DNA from: Nematostella vectensis
Taxonomy: Eukaryota > Cnidaria > Anthozoa > Actiniaria > Edwardsiidae
Assembly (NCBI RefSeq): GCF_932526225.1
Contig: NC_064039.1
Coordinates: forward strand, 4,601,001 to 4,665,000
Length of the DNA stretch: 64,000 bases
Direction: 5' to 3'
Shown: piece after piece, positions 31,412 through 43,877 of the stretch
Position numbering within the stretch: position 1 is the first letter of the stretch
How the letters are laid out: every line of letters starts with the position of its first letter
Translations under genes and position numbers: made by a program
The notes under the pieces: model-generated
The model's database searches: none
Told to the model about the DNA's origin: nothing
What the model saw: the letters and a program-made list of their open reading frames with translations, nothing else

Positions 31412-34400
31412 TATAAGCAATCCCAAGCTTATTTTGGACATACGAAATACTGCAGAGGAAGCTACCATCACACTGATTTGTGTTTCAGAGTCGTCATGTA
31501 ATAAAAGGTATACCTTCCTAAGCAACAACAGCTTTACCATCACAAGCCCTTTGTGGCCGTCCTCACCACCCAGCAACACCACGTGTAATTGGGCAATTGA
31601 ATCGTCACCAAACACCTACCTCGTCTTCCAAGTACAAGAGATTGAAGTGAACCCTTCCTCTCCATGCGATCATTACCTGAGCTTTCGACTTTCGTCTGGA
31701 GAAAAATCTTATTACATAACTAAATATTGCCGGCTAGTCACCCCGACCTACATTTATTCCCTGGATAACTATATGGAAATCGAGTACCACATCGGGTCAG
31801 CGGACGGTATCAGCAAGGGACTTAAGGGAACGATTCACATTCTCCAAGGTGAGTCATTTGGTTTGTTCCAAGACAACAGCTGATCGAGAGGGAATGGGGA
31901 AGAAGGATCTAAAATTAATCGTTGGAACTTTACCAAGACGGTCAAATTGAATGGTGAGAGGAAAGGGGAGAGTGTGGTCAGCATTTTACAAGGTGGGTCA
32001 AATTAATTTAGATTCTTTTGTCCCAAGACAGATCATGGTGGATGGTCAGCATTTTACTAGGTCTTAATACAGATGATGGAAAATAATTGGAGAGAGAAGA
32101 GGTCGTAAGCATTTTACTATGTGTTAACTTGATTTGGATACCTTTGTATACATCATTGGGGATTAAGGGGGGAGGGGTCTTGAAAGGATTTTCTTCATTT
32201 TACACAATGAGTCACATCTTAAGTGTCTCAAGATTTGCACTAGATAAGGTAAGCCACTTCCAATAAGACATTAACGAGGGGGTCAAAACCTTGCAGATTC
32301 ATGTTTCGTTTGGCTACATGGTGTAGTCCCTGCTTGGATGCGGTTTTATTGTTTAAGAGCACAGGTAGTTAAGAAAACAGGAGGAAATAAAAGTACAAAT
32401 ATGATCATCTGTAACAATAACGAGTTCTGTTGCTCTGTTTAGCTATGTGTACCAGAGTGATGGTCAATGATGATAAGTTGAGCGGTGTCTTTGCCACACC
32501 CAACTACCCGTACGTATACCCTGCCAACATTAACTGCACCTGGAGTATAACCGTACCAAAGGGATACCATATCAGGTTAAACCTCAAGCGCATTTGGGTT
32601 CCAGTTTCTAACAATTGCGCATCCGATCACGTGACCATCCTGGATGGATTCGGGAAAAGTGCACGTGTGCTGAAGGTGTTGTGCGGGCATCTATCGGTCC
32701 CGGAAGTACTGTCAACAGGCCAATTCATGCAAGTTACCCTATACTCAGACAAGAGAACCACATCACATGGCTTTACAGGAGTATACACAGCAAAGCCAGA
32801 CACCATTCAACAAACAACACTTTTCTCGACGGAGCAAACCACACAGTCTGCTTCAACTCCCTCTACTTTAACCAAGTCAACAATGATTACAACACACCCC
32901 ACTTACCCTACAACGGACACACCCTCCCCCACACAGTCTACAACGGACACACCCTCCCCCACACAGTCTACAACGGACACACCCTCCCCCACACAGTCTA
33001 CAACGGACACACCCTCCCCCACACAGTCTACAACGGACACACCCTCCCCCACACAGTCTACAACGGACACACCCTCCCCCACACAGTCTACAACGGACAC
33101 ACCCTCCCCCACACAGTATACCAAGGACACACCCTCCCAAACACAGTCTACAACGGACACACCCTCCCAAACACAGTCTACAACGGACACACCCTCCCCC
33201 ACACAGTCTACAACGGACACACCCTCCCCCACACAGTCTACAATAGACCAAACATCATTAACAACAACAATACCATCTCGCACACAGTCTAGTACAACAA
33301 ACTTGACCACCCAATCCAAGCAGACTAAAATAACATTGCATCCAACACATTCTTTAATGTCCTCCTCCTCCCTTACACTGTGCGGCTCAATGGTATCACC
33401 AACCCTCATAGCGCCTACACATTCCTTCGTGGTTCCTTCGATGACACTGCCTCAAGAATTTGGATCATCAATCACTTTCAACAAAATGTCCATACGGCCA
33501 AGCTCTACACGCCAGGTGCCACCAACCAGCGCTTTGACAACACGGAAACCTGACCCCATCCCAGGTAGGCTGATTTTTTATCTTATTTTATTCATCTTTT
33601 TTTATTAACTTAAAAGTGCATGTTTTTCTTACACACCGTCGTGATTCAATAACGCCTTCCATTTCAGCGCCCCCTCCTCATTAAGTGCTTCCCTCCCCTA
33701 CCCCCTTCTCTCAACAAAAGCAACACTTGAATGATGTAAATCTTCGTATTGAGGTCGCATTGACAGCCTCACATTACAACATGGGTTTTCTTATTGTGGT
33801 GAAATAATAATAACTAATTGTGGTGAAATATTCCTAGTGGCATGTTAAAAAAAGCTTCTACTTGATATATAATGCCTTATTATATTTAATTTTTGCGATT
33901 TCGCGATTTTCGTATAAAGCAAGTCACTATGTTTTCGATCGACTTTTCGATTTTGGGACAATAAAATCAAGTAAAACGAGTAGAATTTAAATGTGCTTTA
34001 ATCATCAAAACTGTAACTAACAGTGTACTATATGTGTCTAATGCACTATATGTACATTAGAGGACTATATAGAAAAGGCGTTTCCATAAAGCTTGTTAAA
34101 ATTTTTCATCCAAAGGGTTTTTGTGTATCTGTTGTAGTCGAAAATGAATGTTAGTCCAAAATAAAAATGGACTAGTCCAAAATGAAACCAAACCAGTCCA
34201 AAATAAAATTGGACTAGTCTAAAATAATATGGTTGAATATGTCAATGATTCTAAAAAGGGATTTTCCCTTTTTGGGGTCTCATTAAAAAAAAATGGGGTA
34301 TTTTTCGGGGGTAAAAAAGTCTTATTCCATTTTGTTTCTACTCGCTCCTTTTCACTCTCATTCCTTTCCTGCTTTTTCCTTTTCCTCTATTCCTTACCTA

Positions 34401-37146
34401 CCTGCCTGCCTACTGTTATAAATTATATCTTACCTTTTTTTCCAGTATGTGCCACCACTAGGATCGAACTCTCGATCCCTAGCTTGCCTGTCCGTTACCT
34501 TAACCACTCTGCCATCCAGACATTGCGATGGAAGACACGGTTTAGAAACTAATTTTATTACTGTGGCGCCTCTTGGGAAATGAACAACAATACAAAACTC
34601 CACGCAAGCGCGGTCACCAAAGCGTGTTTAGTTAGCAATGGCTGCTAGCGTCTGTGCCGATGCAGTCGATTTCTACTCGAAATTAGAAGAATTAAAGGAA
34701 AAAAGTAAGTCTAGCAAAAGCAACACAACATTATACATCTGTGACGAATTCTACGAGAAGGGCAAGCAATGGCTGAAATGTACGACGCCAGAAGAGAAGA
34801 AAGACATCGCACTGTCGGACAATGATAAGTTGAAAATCATTCGCAATAAGTGGAACGTTGACGAGGAAGGAAGAGTCATTGATGCCAAGGGAAAGTACGT
34901 TGTACATAAATCGACCATCCACGATGTCCTCTCGCAAGCTTACAAAGCAATCTGCCATCGAGGGAGGGATAAAACTACCAAGTATCTCAGTAAGAATTAT
35001 AGTAACCTACCTAAACAAATTATAACATTATTTACCTCTATATGCAAATTGCATCAAGAACAAGCCAGCCTCACCAACTATTGCAAGAAGCCGGTGACAA
35101 AACCTATTCAGGCAGATGGATTTTTGAGCCACCTGTAAATGGATTTAATTGATTTTCGTAAGATACCCTGCAATTGTGGACGGAGGCATTTATGGGCTCT
35201 TCATGTTGAAGATCATTTTTCCAAGTACTCATGGCTACTTCCACTGAAAAAGAAGGAAAGTCTTGAAGTCGCCCAAACCATCGAGCCCTTGTTTTGGCAG
35301 TTCGGGTTTCCATGCAAATTGCACAGACAGGGGAGGAGAGTTTAAAGGGAGCGTTGATGACTTCTGCGCAAAGTTCAACATACCACAAGCCCGAGGCGCT
35401 CCAAGAAACCCTTCTGCTCAGGGACTTGTCGAGAGGGCAAACCGACTAGTAAAGGAGAATTTGTTAAGCCTCATGAAAGAGAAGGGATTAGCATCAAATG
35501 GTGCGAAATTCTGAATGAGGCGGCCAACAAAAAAAATATCACTCTTCATTGAGCAATTGGCAAATCGCCCTACGAAGTTGTTTTTGGCATCTTCCCCATA
35601 AAGAGAAGGCATTTACCCCAACGAGGGAAATAACCGGTATCCTAAGCACCGTTCAAGAAGAAGGAAACAACGATGATAAAGTCGAATCCGTGAGTAATAA
35701 AGAAGAAGAAGAGCTGGCCACTGTTGAGACAAGAGCCCAAAAACGAAAAAAAAAAAAAAAGAGCGAGACAGTCCCTGAAAGGGCAGCGACATCAAAAACA
35801 ACTACCATGACAGTCAGCACCATAGAAAGCCATGATCAAAATGTGGAAGAAGATGAAAGTGGAATCATCATTGAGACAAGAGCACAAAAGCGAAAACGTG
35901 AAAATGACCAAGTGTTTGAAAACCAGGCAGGTTATAATCGGAAAATGAAGGAAACATGACCAAGAAAGCTAAACTTTCAAGAAAATGATTATGTTTCTGT
36001 AAAGATCAATGTAGTCGATAAAGGTCCGCTACATCAAAACTCCCTTCTTGCTAAGATCATAGAGAAAGCAAATGACAATGCAAGAATTGTCACTAAATTT
36101 GGTGTGATTGATTCATTAATTTCCCTAGATTGAACAAAATTGCCAAGCCCAACATAGTCTTTGACTATTCCACAGAGGTCTCCCTTACGAGAGCGTCAAA
36201 GATGGCGCACCTTCAATGACCCACATGACTGTAATGGCTGTATGAATGAGTAGAACGACAGTACCACTTATTATTAGATTCCTGATTCACAACGATTAAA
36301 GCTGCTGTCATCAAATTGTGTTTGTTTTCGTCGCCTTTGTTAGTCGCTAGTTCTATTTTTTTTTTTACTTAAAATAACCCTAACCCCACTACTTAAAATA
36401 ACCCTAACCCTACTACTTAAACTAACCCTAACCCCACTACTTAAACTAACCCTAACCCCACTACTTAAACTAACCCTAGCCCCACTACTTAAACTAACCC
36501 TAACCCAACTACTTAAACTAGTTAAAAACGAATATGGACTGGTTTGGTTTCATTTTTGACTAGTCCATTTTCATTTTGGACTGACATTTATTATTGACTG
36601 TAACATATCCACTACATTTTCGCGCATCCCTATTATTATCGGGGTAGACATTAAAGTGACGTGAAAATAAAGTGTAATAAGCTAATAATTGCTGACTCTA
36701 TGGGAGACAAGGATGACCTAAATTTTAACAGATTAAGAGTACTGTAAGTAATATTTGAAAGGTTTACTTCTAAAACTTGTGATTTAGACTCATAATATAT
36801 ATTACAGAATGGCAAAGTTAAATTAAGAAACAGCAGGAACTTGGTTCCATTGCATCAATAAATTATGCTCAATTCATTTTCAGACAGTCTTGAGGGCCCG
36901 TTTCTTGTCAAGAGAATCAAAACTCTTCCAAAGACTGGCCTTCTCAAAACCTTGGTAACCACAGATAGCCTAGCCTGCATTCTCACCTGCCAGCGGACCC
37001 CAACATGCAAAGCAGCAGTATTCTCCACCAAGCACAAATCTGCCTCCCGTGGGCTATGTCATCTTCTTAAACACTTGACATACAAACATTTGAGGAAATC
37101 TAGTGGCCCCTGCATCTCCATATACATGGAGCCAATTTTGTCATAG
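31412..37146 (+). CDS. CUB-CUB-mucin-PAN extracellular protein (5' exon missing)
   Basis: Exons 31412-31848, 32443-33564 and 36884-37146, all with AG/GT borders and phase 1 at both junctions; stop at 37144. Exon 1 holds a CUB-like domain (SPLWPSSPPSNTTCNWAIE, Cys-x-Asp-His-Tyr). Exon 2 holds a second CUB domain (GVFATPNYPYVYPANINCTW, later VTILDG), then a Thr/Ser/Pro stalk with eleven 10-residue TTDTPSPTQS repeats, likely heavily O-glycosylated. The last exon is a PAN/apple-like cysteine module (DSLACILTCQRTPTCKAAVF, then C..LL and a final Cys) with no membrane anchor. Cell-surface, mucus or matrix adhesion is inference. The Ginger-like transposon lies in its last intron. The signal-peptide exon was not found; joining the PAN exon rests on splice signals and phase. 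Confidence 0.7.
32911..33240 (+). repeat. 30-bp coding minisatellite, 11 units
   Basis: Unit starts CAACGGACACACCCTCCCCC and is in frame (10 residues, TTDTPSPTQS). Units 7-9 carry substitutions (e.g. CAGTATACCAAGG, CCCAAACACAG); the rest are nearly identical, so copy number is probably polymorphic. Confidence 0.95.
34448..34520 (-). repeat. tRNA-like (pol III A/B box) sequence inside the transposon
   Basis: The minus strand reads ATGGCAGAGTGGTTAAGG (A box, from 34516) and, about 45 nt on, GAGTTCGATCCTAG (B box, about 34461-34472). This resembles a Ser/Leu-type tRNA or a tRNA-derived SINE head; a full cloverleaf was not established. Confidence 0.5.
34638..36133 (+). pseudogene. Broken integrase of the Ginger-like element
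   Basis: A single integrase (rve, DDE-type) gene can be followed through several frames. An N-terminal part (MAASVCADAVDFYSK..) contains an HH-CC-like region, with AICHRGRDKTTKYL. Then a TAA at 35136 interrupts just before MDLIDF, the start of the catalytic core. A frameshift falls near 35325 before the DRGGEFK motif (second catalytic Asp). The third catalytic region is NPSAQGLVERANRLV (Glu at QGLVE). Another frameshift falls near 35505 and a stop at about 35549. The C-terminal region has a charged stretch with two ETRAQKRK repeats and, after one more stop near 35957, an SH3-like tail ending at 36133. At least four lesions, so non-functional. Confidence 0.8.
36367..36525. repeat. 24-bp minisatellite containing TAACCC
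   Basis: About 6.5 units of ACTTAAACTAACCCTAACCC plus CACT, near the 3' end of the Ginger-like element. Telomere-like hexamers occur inside the unit but it is not a (TTAGGG)n array. Confidence 0.9.
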
Positions 37147-37501
37147 TTCAGAAACAGATATAGAGTAGGTAGATTCAAGGAGAAAGGATGGAAATAACAA
37201 TGATGTAAGAAGGGGAACTGGTCTGTCTTTAATGCCCCACCCTCTAGACCTACAACTTATATAAAGTTTCCTAAACTACTACAGTAGTTCCCACATATAA
37301 GAACCTGCTTTTGACAAGGTTTGCCTAAACACTTTTGGACAATTTCTTATACATTTACTGTCAGATTCTTATATGGTTTACATAAGATACCAAAGTTTAG
37401 CCTAACAGGTTCTTAATTTCCAGGTGGGAAACTATGACCAACTAGCTTATCTGTGCTGTGCATACCTCTCTGAATGTCCATTACCAGATAAACTGAGTGC
37501 T

Positions 37502-40500
37502 TCATTCAATGTTAAACATTTTAAAAGTATAAGCCCATTTCGATGGCATCTTGTTGATGGGAATGGAAGGGATCTCAATCAAAATTCCTTTCTCACCAGC
37601 AGCTGTCCATAGAAGATCCTGATCATAGCCCAGCAACTTGACCACTGTTCCCTTGCTTGTGATTGGTTCGCGAAGAAACAGTTTACCAGTGCTTGGCCAA
37701 TCAAGGGCAATAGCATAGACTGACCCCATACCCATAGGACGAGATGTGTACCTGTGGTGAAAACAAATCTTTATTACTTACTCTTTCAAAAGGATCTATA
37801 AAGGTCTTTTTTTTTTGTTGGTGTTTGTTTCTCTCAAATGCACAAAAGGTGGATGGCACTTCTATCCTAATTTGCTGCGCTCAACCAAAAAGAAAACATT
37901 TATTTTCTAAACAACGATATGACAATGAGTTAGGAGTAGAGCCAGCCAGCAAATTATTTATTAACAGGCGGTTTGAACAGATGAAAGATCAAGACATCAG
38001 ATAGGAGTAGATACAATGCAATTTGAAAAATATACAAATTAAAATTATGACATTAAATGTAAGCAGATATCTAACTAATCAATTAACTAGCTAATTGGTT
38101 GAAATTAACTCCTGTATGAATTAGAACTTGTTAGTTTGCTGAAAGGCGTCAAGTTAAAAACGAATTGCTATGGAGTGAATAAATAATGATACATAATGAT
38201 GATTAAGTAACAAGAACAATAGGTAAAACAAACAATCATGTGAATACCACAAATAAATACATATCTTGAACAAAAAGAATGCAATAGGTGTAGTCATGTT
38301 GTGTGATTGTTGCTTGGCTGTCATCAACTGTACATCTTGTGACTGGACTGTTTTGTATGGTTCCTTGTTATTGAGCATGCAATTGTTATTAAGCATGCAC
38401 TTTACCACAAAAATCTTCTCAGATAATCAATACTTTACACAACCGCCAGCAAGAAGGCTAATGTGCACTACATCGTACCAAAAATCACTAATTGCTTGGG
38501 AGTATATAAAGGAATGGTCTGTGTATGCTTGTTTATCATAAAGTATGCATTGATGTACATCATTTACAGGCTCATAGCAAAAGTGGACCTAGTCCTGCCC
38601 ACCAGTTGGTCTCTGTCACACTACTCACCACACATTTTCAGTAACTGAGTCATTCTGTGCCCTCCATGGCTGTGAGTTGTATATCGCCTCGCCATTCACT
38701 TTAAGCCACTCTCCCATCTGAAGAAGTCTTTCTTGGAACACTGGGATGATAAGGCCATCAGAGGAGGGACCAATGTTCAGCAAAAGATTCCCACCACAGC
38801 TAGATGAAAATTATAAAAAAATAAAAAATGTCATTGGTGCATAATGACAATGCACTTACGTGAGCTCATGAAATAATTGGATGTAGTAGTAATTATGGTT
38901 GTTTCTGTGGTTTACTGTGTAATAAATATTTCCATTCTCCATACCTGACGGTGGAAACAAGTTGCTCTAACAATTCCTCGATGGTGTAGACATCGTCAAT
39001 ATGGATATTATGCCTGTATCCCCAAGACTTCTTGTCAAGTTTCATTGCATTCTCCCACTTGTGACCCACCAGTTTACCTGAGCACAAAATTCACAATCAA
39101 TCAATCATTCAACCAATCAATCGATCAATCATTAGTTTATTACCGTCTCTCGCAGCAAGGCTGAATTACAGGCCGTGTCAGCACATTAGGTTTATGTTCT
39201 TAATAAAGTTCTTACATCTATTTTCCCTCCTGACTGCTAGGGACTCTATGTTACATTCCTCTCTAGCATTATCATATGAAAGCGACAGCAAGATTATTCT
39301 CAATGCGGGTTACTAAAAAGCTTCCAAAGGCGTTTTCTAGATATTTAAGAAGGTAGGCGAAAACCGTAGAACCATATTCCAGGATTGATCGCACGAGCGA
39401 GCAATAGACAACAACAATGTCCAATATATCAAATATTTCATCTTGAATAAACTATTATGTTTTTTATATGGGTCTCCTGTATAAGACTGGGTGTATAAGA
39501 CTAGAAATGAAAAATTAATGCATACATACTGGTGAGTGATATTTTCATTCTTACTTTAGGCTTCCCATTCAGCCAAACTCCCAAGTCAGTAAGTCGTTAA
39601 GTTAGCTAAAAGAAGTTATTTAGATTCTAATGGTCATGGCAAGTTTCATACTGCTCTCTATGTCAAACTTTAGGCTTCCCCATTCAGCCAAACTCCACGG
39701 TCAAATTACTCAAATTACGTCCCTGACAAATGGTTTCAACAAGCCACTCAACATATTATTGATTTTGTTCTTTGGATATTGTAGTCAATCAGTCAAATAA
39801 GTGCACGGCAAACAATTACATAGAGCCCTTCAACGTTTCTTTTGTTCTTGAAGTATTGCACAGAAAATCAAGTACAGTTGGCTGGGTCATTCAATGTTGT
39901 TTAATGTGTGCATTACTCATGTATTCAACATTATTAAACGCCACAAGATTCAGTAGAATTTAATGCCAAGGTGAATTTATTTGTTGAAACTATTACCCAG
40001 GGCCTTAAAGAATGTCAGACATTCTCCTTTGTTACTGTTCAAAATTGAAAATTCAAAAGTTTATTTGCAGGTAAAATTCAAACTAGCCAACCACAATTGA
40101 AGTCTGATACTGTATCAATGATAATGTGAGAGAGTTTCTCAGTTACTTGCTTGAATAAGTTGATAGGAATGGATTCTTTATTTGACTCGGCATTGAGGGA
40201 GAGCATAAAATGTTGGCGTGATTGGCCTTTTACCCTGCATCACTGCAACTGTAATTACCTGGGTTATAATGGTCATGACAAGTAAAAAAACCACCATGAT
40301 GACAAGCACACTCTTCGCCCCAGCGGTCATTCACAACTACCTTGTCTTTAACAGGGCTGCAATGAAGGAAAATATAGGGGCTAGTAAGTATTCAACTTCT
40401 CCAAGCATCATAGACAAAAACTCTCTCTACAAAAGAAGATAGGGGTGGTTATCCTATAATATTATTTTACCATGAACCCCCTTTTAGAGGGGTGTTAAAA

Positions 40501-42064
40501 GATTCTTCTAATTTTGCTATCCCTTAGGGGGGGCTGTCACAATGGATCATCCTATCCAATAACAATACGACGTAAAGACTAAAAGTGCTTGATGGCGGTG
40601 ACTTTAAAGTCACAGTAAAATTTAGGAAAACTGTAAACATGTTTGCTTAGTGGAATCTCTTAGGTTGTGAAATGCGCTTTGACCTCAACTTTTATCTTAA
40701 CTTGGACAACCACCATCTACCATCATCTCTCTATAATATACATGTATAGAAAAAAAGCCCTACCTTAAATTGCAAAACCAAGCACATGGATAATTAGCAG
40801 GTACCTTACAGGATTTGATATAATAGCACAAATACCATGCCTCTCACCTTGAATTGTAAAGCCAGGCAAGAAAGTCTTTGCTCGTCCAGTAATCAGAGGA
40901 GCCACCGCTTTGGCCGTCAGCCCACACCACATCTGGCTCATAGGTTGTCACAATGTCTTTTAACTGGTGCTGCAAGATTTCCTGGAAATACATCAAGAAG
41001 AAACACATGTTTAAATAACACCCTGGCGTAAACATGATTGTATATAGATCACCACAAATCACTATTTTGCGTATATTGTGTCACTTCAGCTGATCTCCAA
41101 AAATTATTGATTCCAATTTGATTTTCTCCTACCTCGACATAATACTGAGAAGTGTAGTTGCTCTCTCTATCCTTCAGGAATAATGGATTAAACCATTCAT
41201 AGAGAGAGTGGTATAACCCAAAACGCACATCCGTTTTTCGCACAGCCTTTGCCAAGTCACCTGATAGACCAAAGGCACAATTAATGAAACATTATAATTT
41301 AGAAAAAAAAATAACATTAAATGTCTCTTCTATTGAAAAAACTCACCAACAAGATCCCTATGTGGGCCATTGTCAACAGCATTCCAGTTCCATGAGACGT
41401 TGGATTTCCACATTGTCCAGCCCTCGTGGTGTTTGCTGGTAAGTACCACGTACCTACAAGTCATAATTGGTATAACGGGTGTTGCCACTCCTTGGAAAGT
41501 GGGTTTCAACAATAAATAGTTATTTTAAGACCACATTCTTTTTGCTTATTTTCTTTGTTAATTTTATTTTTGTTTATATTTTAGGGGTGTTACAAGAATC
41601 CTTGGCTATATCCCTAGATATACTATATAAGTGTCTGTCCTTTAGTGTTTGTACGAAGAGGCTTTTGTCCAAGATATCATATGTTACATCACATAAAACA
41701 AAATGATATCACCTCACCTTGCCCCAGACTTGGCAAACAGATCAGCCCATTGCTCTGGATCATAAAACTCTGCTTTGAACATAGGACCAAAATCAGGATA
41801 TGAGAATCCTGGACGGTAATTCTTCTTCATGAATTCCACATATTCTGGTCTATGTAGTCCCTTCCAAAAGTACCAAAACCACTCTGAACCAAATCCAGGA
41901 ACAGAAAACACACCCCAGTGAACAAAGATACCGAACTTGGCCTGGTCATACCAGGCAGGTAGCGGTCGTGCGTCCAAACTCTTCCATGTGGCATTGTATT
42001 CACATAAGGTCAACGGTATCAGGGTCATAATAACTAGTAAAGTGATGACACTGCTGGTCGTCAT
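37502..42064 (-). CDS. FUCA1: Alpha-L-fucosidase (GH29)
   Basis: Lysosomal or secreted exo-glycosidase removing alpha-linked fucose. Eight exons on the minus strand: 41718-42064, 41347-41453, 41133-41260, 40848-40981, 40259-40356, 38945-39077, 38629-38799, 37502-37751; lengths sum to 1368 nt (455 aa plus stop), close to human FUCA1 (about 466 aa). The N terminus is a signal peptide ([20 protein letters not shown]). Diagnostic blocks: [73 protein letters not shown] (nucleophile Asp, equivalent to WSDG in human), [29 protein letters not shown], and a C-terminal beta domain with [11 protein letters not shown]. It converges on the CUB-PAN gene. Orthology (FUCA1 versus FUCA2) is not resolved. Confidence 0.95.
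39150..39440 (-). mobile_element. Degenerate LINE reverse transcriptase fragment in a fucosidase intron
   Basis: Minus-strand translation shows [14 protein letters not shown] followed by a LKYLENAF-like block and then frame-broken remnants ([14 protein letters not shown]-like). This is the late part of a CR1/L2-type RT with stops; long dead. Confidence 0.6.
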
Positions 42065-43877
42065 AGCAAAGGTTAACTAAAAAGAAACACTAATGAGAAC
42101 AATAATAAATAACAGAAACTTTCTAGGCTGGATAGGGCTCTATACTTTTACGATAGAAGGGGGAGGGGGGTTCGACTCATGCATGCATGTCTCAAGGGAG
42201 ATAGCGAGATCTTTGCTCTAAAGTCAGTATTAACTTTGGCTTATGCATGTATTTGCACAAAAGAACCTAGCCACCGTTTTTTACAACTGCTATAAAGCTA
42301 ATCATGTAAAAAAAAAACATAGATAAGCTATCAAATTCTGAAAAGAGAAATAAGTTTGATTGAAATTTGAGTTTTCACACAGCTTTGAAAATTCACCCTC
42401 ATTTTTTGGTTGCGTGAAAGGGGATTGGGATTGTTCTCTGTTTTGGCTGGAAAATCTAAAACAAAACATTTTTCATATCTTTCATTCAGTTAAACCTTTA
42501 AACTTATGAGATGGCAATCCAACAAAATATTGACAAAGAGTTTTGTATCGCAATGTTACCCACAATGAAGTGAGAAAAATTTAAAGCAGAGAATTATACG
42601 AGGAAAAAGAAAATATTGTTTTGTTGGAGGTCACAAAAACAGGGCAAGCTGTGAGACATTTTTAATACCTCGTAAGAATCTTTACATAGAAGTAAATGGG
42701 GTTATATGGAAGAAGAAGAAAAAGACATGAAAACGGGAACTAATGTAGCGTGCATATATACAGCTTTATATTGTCAACACACAAACAACTCTTCTCAAGT
42801 ACAACTTCTTAAAAGTTGGCAGCATCTTGCTTCTAGCCCGTTATATACTTTTTTAAACACAGATCTGCAAAATATGGTATCAGTAAGGAAACATACCTCG
42901 TGGAATTCCAATGAATAGGAGGAGGTTTTCAAAGCTCTAGCTGTGTGATTAGCGGAAGCATGGAAGAACGAAAATAAACTAGTACCAGTCTTTCCTCGAA
43001 CGTTTAAAACAGAAAGGGGGGAGGGGTAGTAGTGGTTGGCGATTACGACTGGATATTAGCCCGGGTAATTTAAGTTGGAAAGGAAAAAGGATACACTTCA
43101 AATGGAATGATAAGAGGGTCTGACGCTTTGGCTAAATGTGTCTGCATTCGGAGCTCGTCAGAATTTTTTTGCCTAAGGGCTAAGAAAGCCAAGCCCGAGT
43201 ATTGTTCTGAAAGAACCAAGCTACAGCGACCGAGTGGACTATTTTTTTGTTGCTTTAATAAAGGCCAAATTACAGTAAAGAAGAGAGTTTTAGATGATAG
43301 TTGTGAAAAAAATGCAAATACAGTGGTCTTAATTTTAGGATTACACTTTGTTAGGTAGCTGGTGCCGCGATCTATGCAGGGGGCTTATTTGTCTAATAAA
43401 TAGAGATCAAAGTTGACGAGACGGACTCTCAATTATTTTGCTAGAGGCATAATCATGTTATCAACTCATAGTTATCAGCATAGCAACGGAATATATTTAA
43501 CAAATATCATACCTATTCAAATATGATACCCATTGTACTTTATACTTGAGCACCAGAAAAGGCGGCGGGCTAACGACTAAGTAAACACAAAATCTAGGAA
43601 AAGGTTTTAGAGCATCTGCATCTCGTGAGGGGTAACTATATGGAGGCATTGTGTGCTGTGCAAGTCTAATTACTTATTTTATTGAAAACTCTCAGAAAGA
43701 AAAGCTAATCCCTAAATGTTTTCTACCAACAATTGAGCCTTGGTAGGACAATAGAATTTGAGAATTAGATACCCCCGAAGGCGCTTCACGATTTTTTTAA
43801 GGGACGTGTTTACTCTCAACAGAACGTCCCATTATATCACGTAATCCGGCGTATTCGATGGAAAGAGAAGAATTGTA
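42065..43877. other. Intergenic, 5' flank of fucosidase; no gene seen
   Basis: AT-rich DNA with poly-A and G-rich runs (about 42165, 43015). Small ORFs look random. The coiled-coil gene at 43878 is divergent from the fucosidase. Confidence 0.5.

Larger units (their letters stand above)
34126..36609 (+). mobile_element. Ginger-like (integrase-encoding) DNA transposon with TIRs and TATC target-site duplication
   Basis: Element 34130-36605 (2476 bp) flanked by TATC at 34126-34129 and 36606-36609. Termini are TGTTGTAGTC and, inverted, GACTGTAACA; the inverted repeats extend about 70 bp (right copy about 36535-36605) with shared AGTCCAAAAT and GGACTAGTC blocks. Between them lies a retroviral-type integrase gene (34638-36133). 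5'-TG..CA-3' ends, 4-bp TSD, long TIRs and an integrase instead of a transposase match Ginger-type cut-and-paste elements. The 5' part holds a tRNA-like sequence and the 3' part a TAACCC-containing minisatellite. The integrase is broken, so this copy is not autonomous. Confidence 0.82.

Noticed and set aside
32615-33409. ORFs in other frames of the mucin repeat (YNGHTLPHTV, Cys/Gly-rich and Val/Gly-rich)
   Set aside because: Shadow frames of the 30-bp coding repeat; the CUB-containing frame is the real one.
34638-35960. Host integrase-domain gene (KRBA2/GIN type)
   Set aside because: It lies within TIRs with a TSD and carries several stops and frameshifts, so it is a transposon remnant.
36361-36530. 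Interstitial telomere
   Set aside because: TAACCC occurs inside a 24-bp unit rather than as a (TTAGGG)n array.
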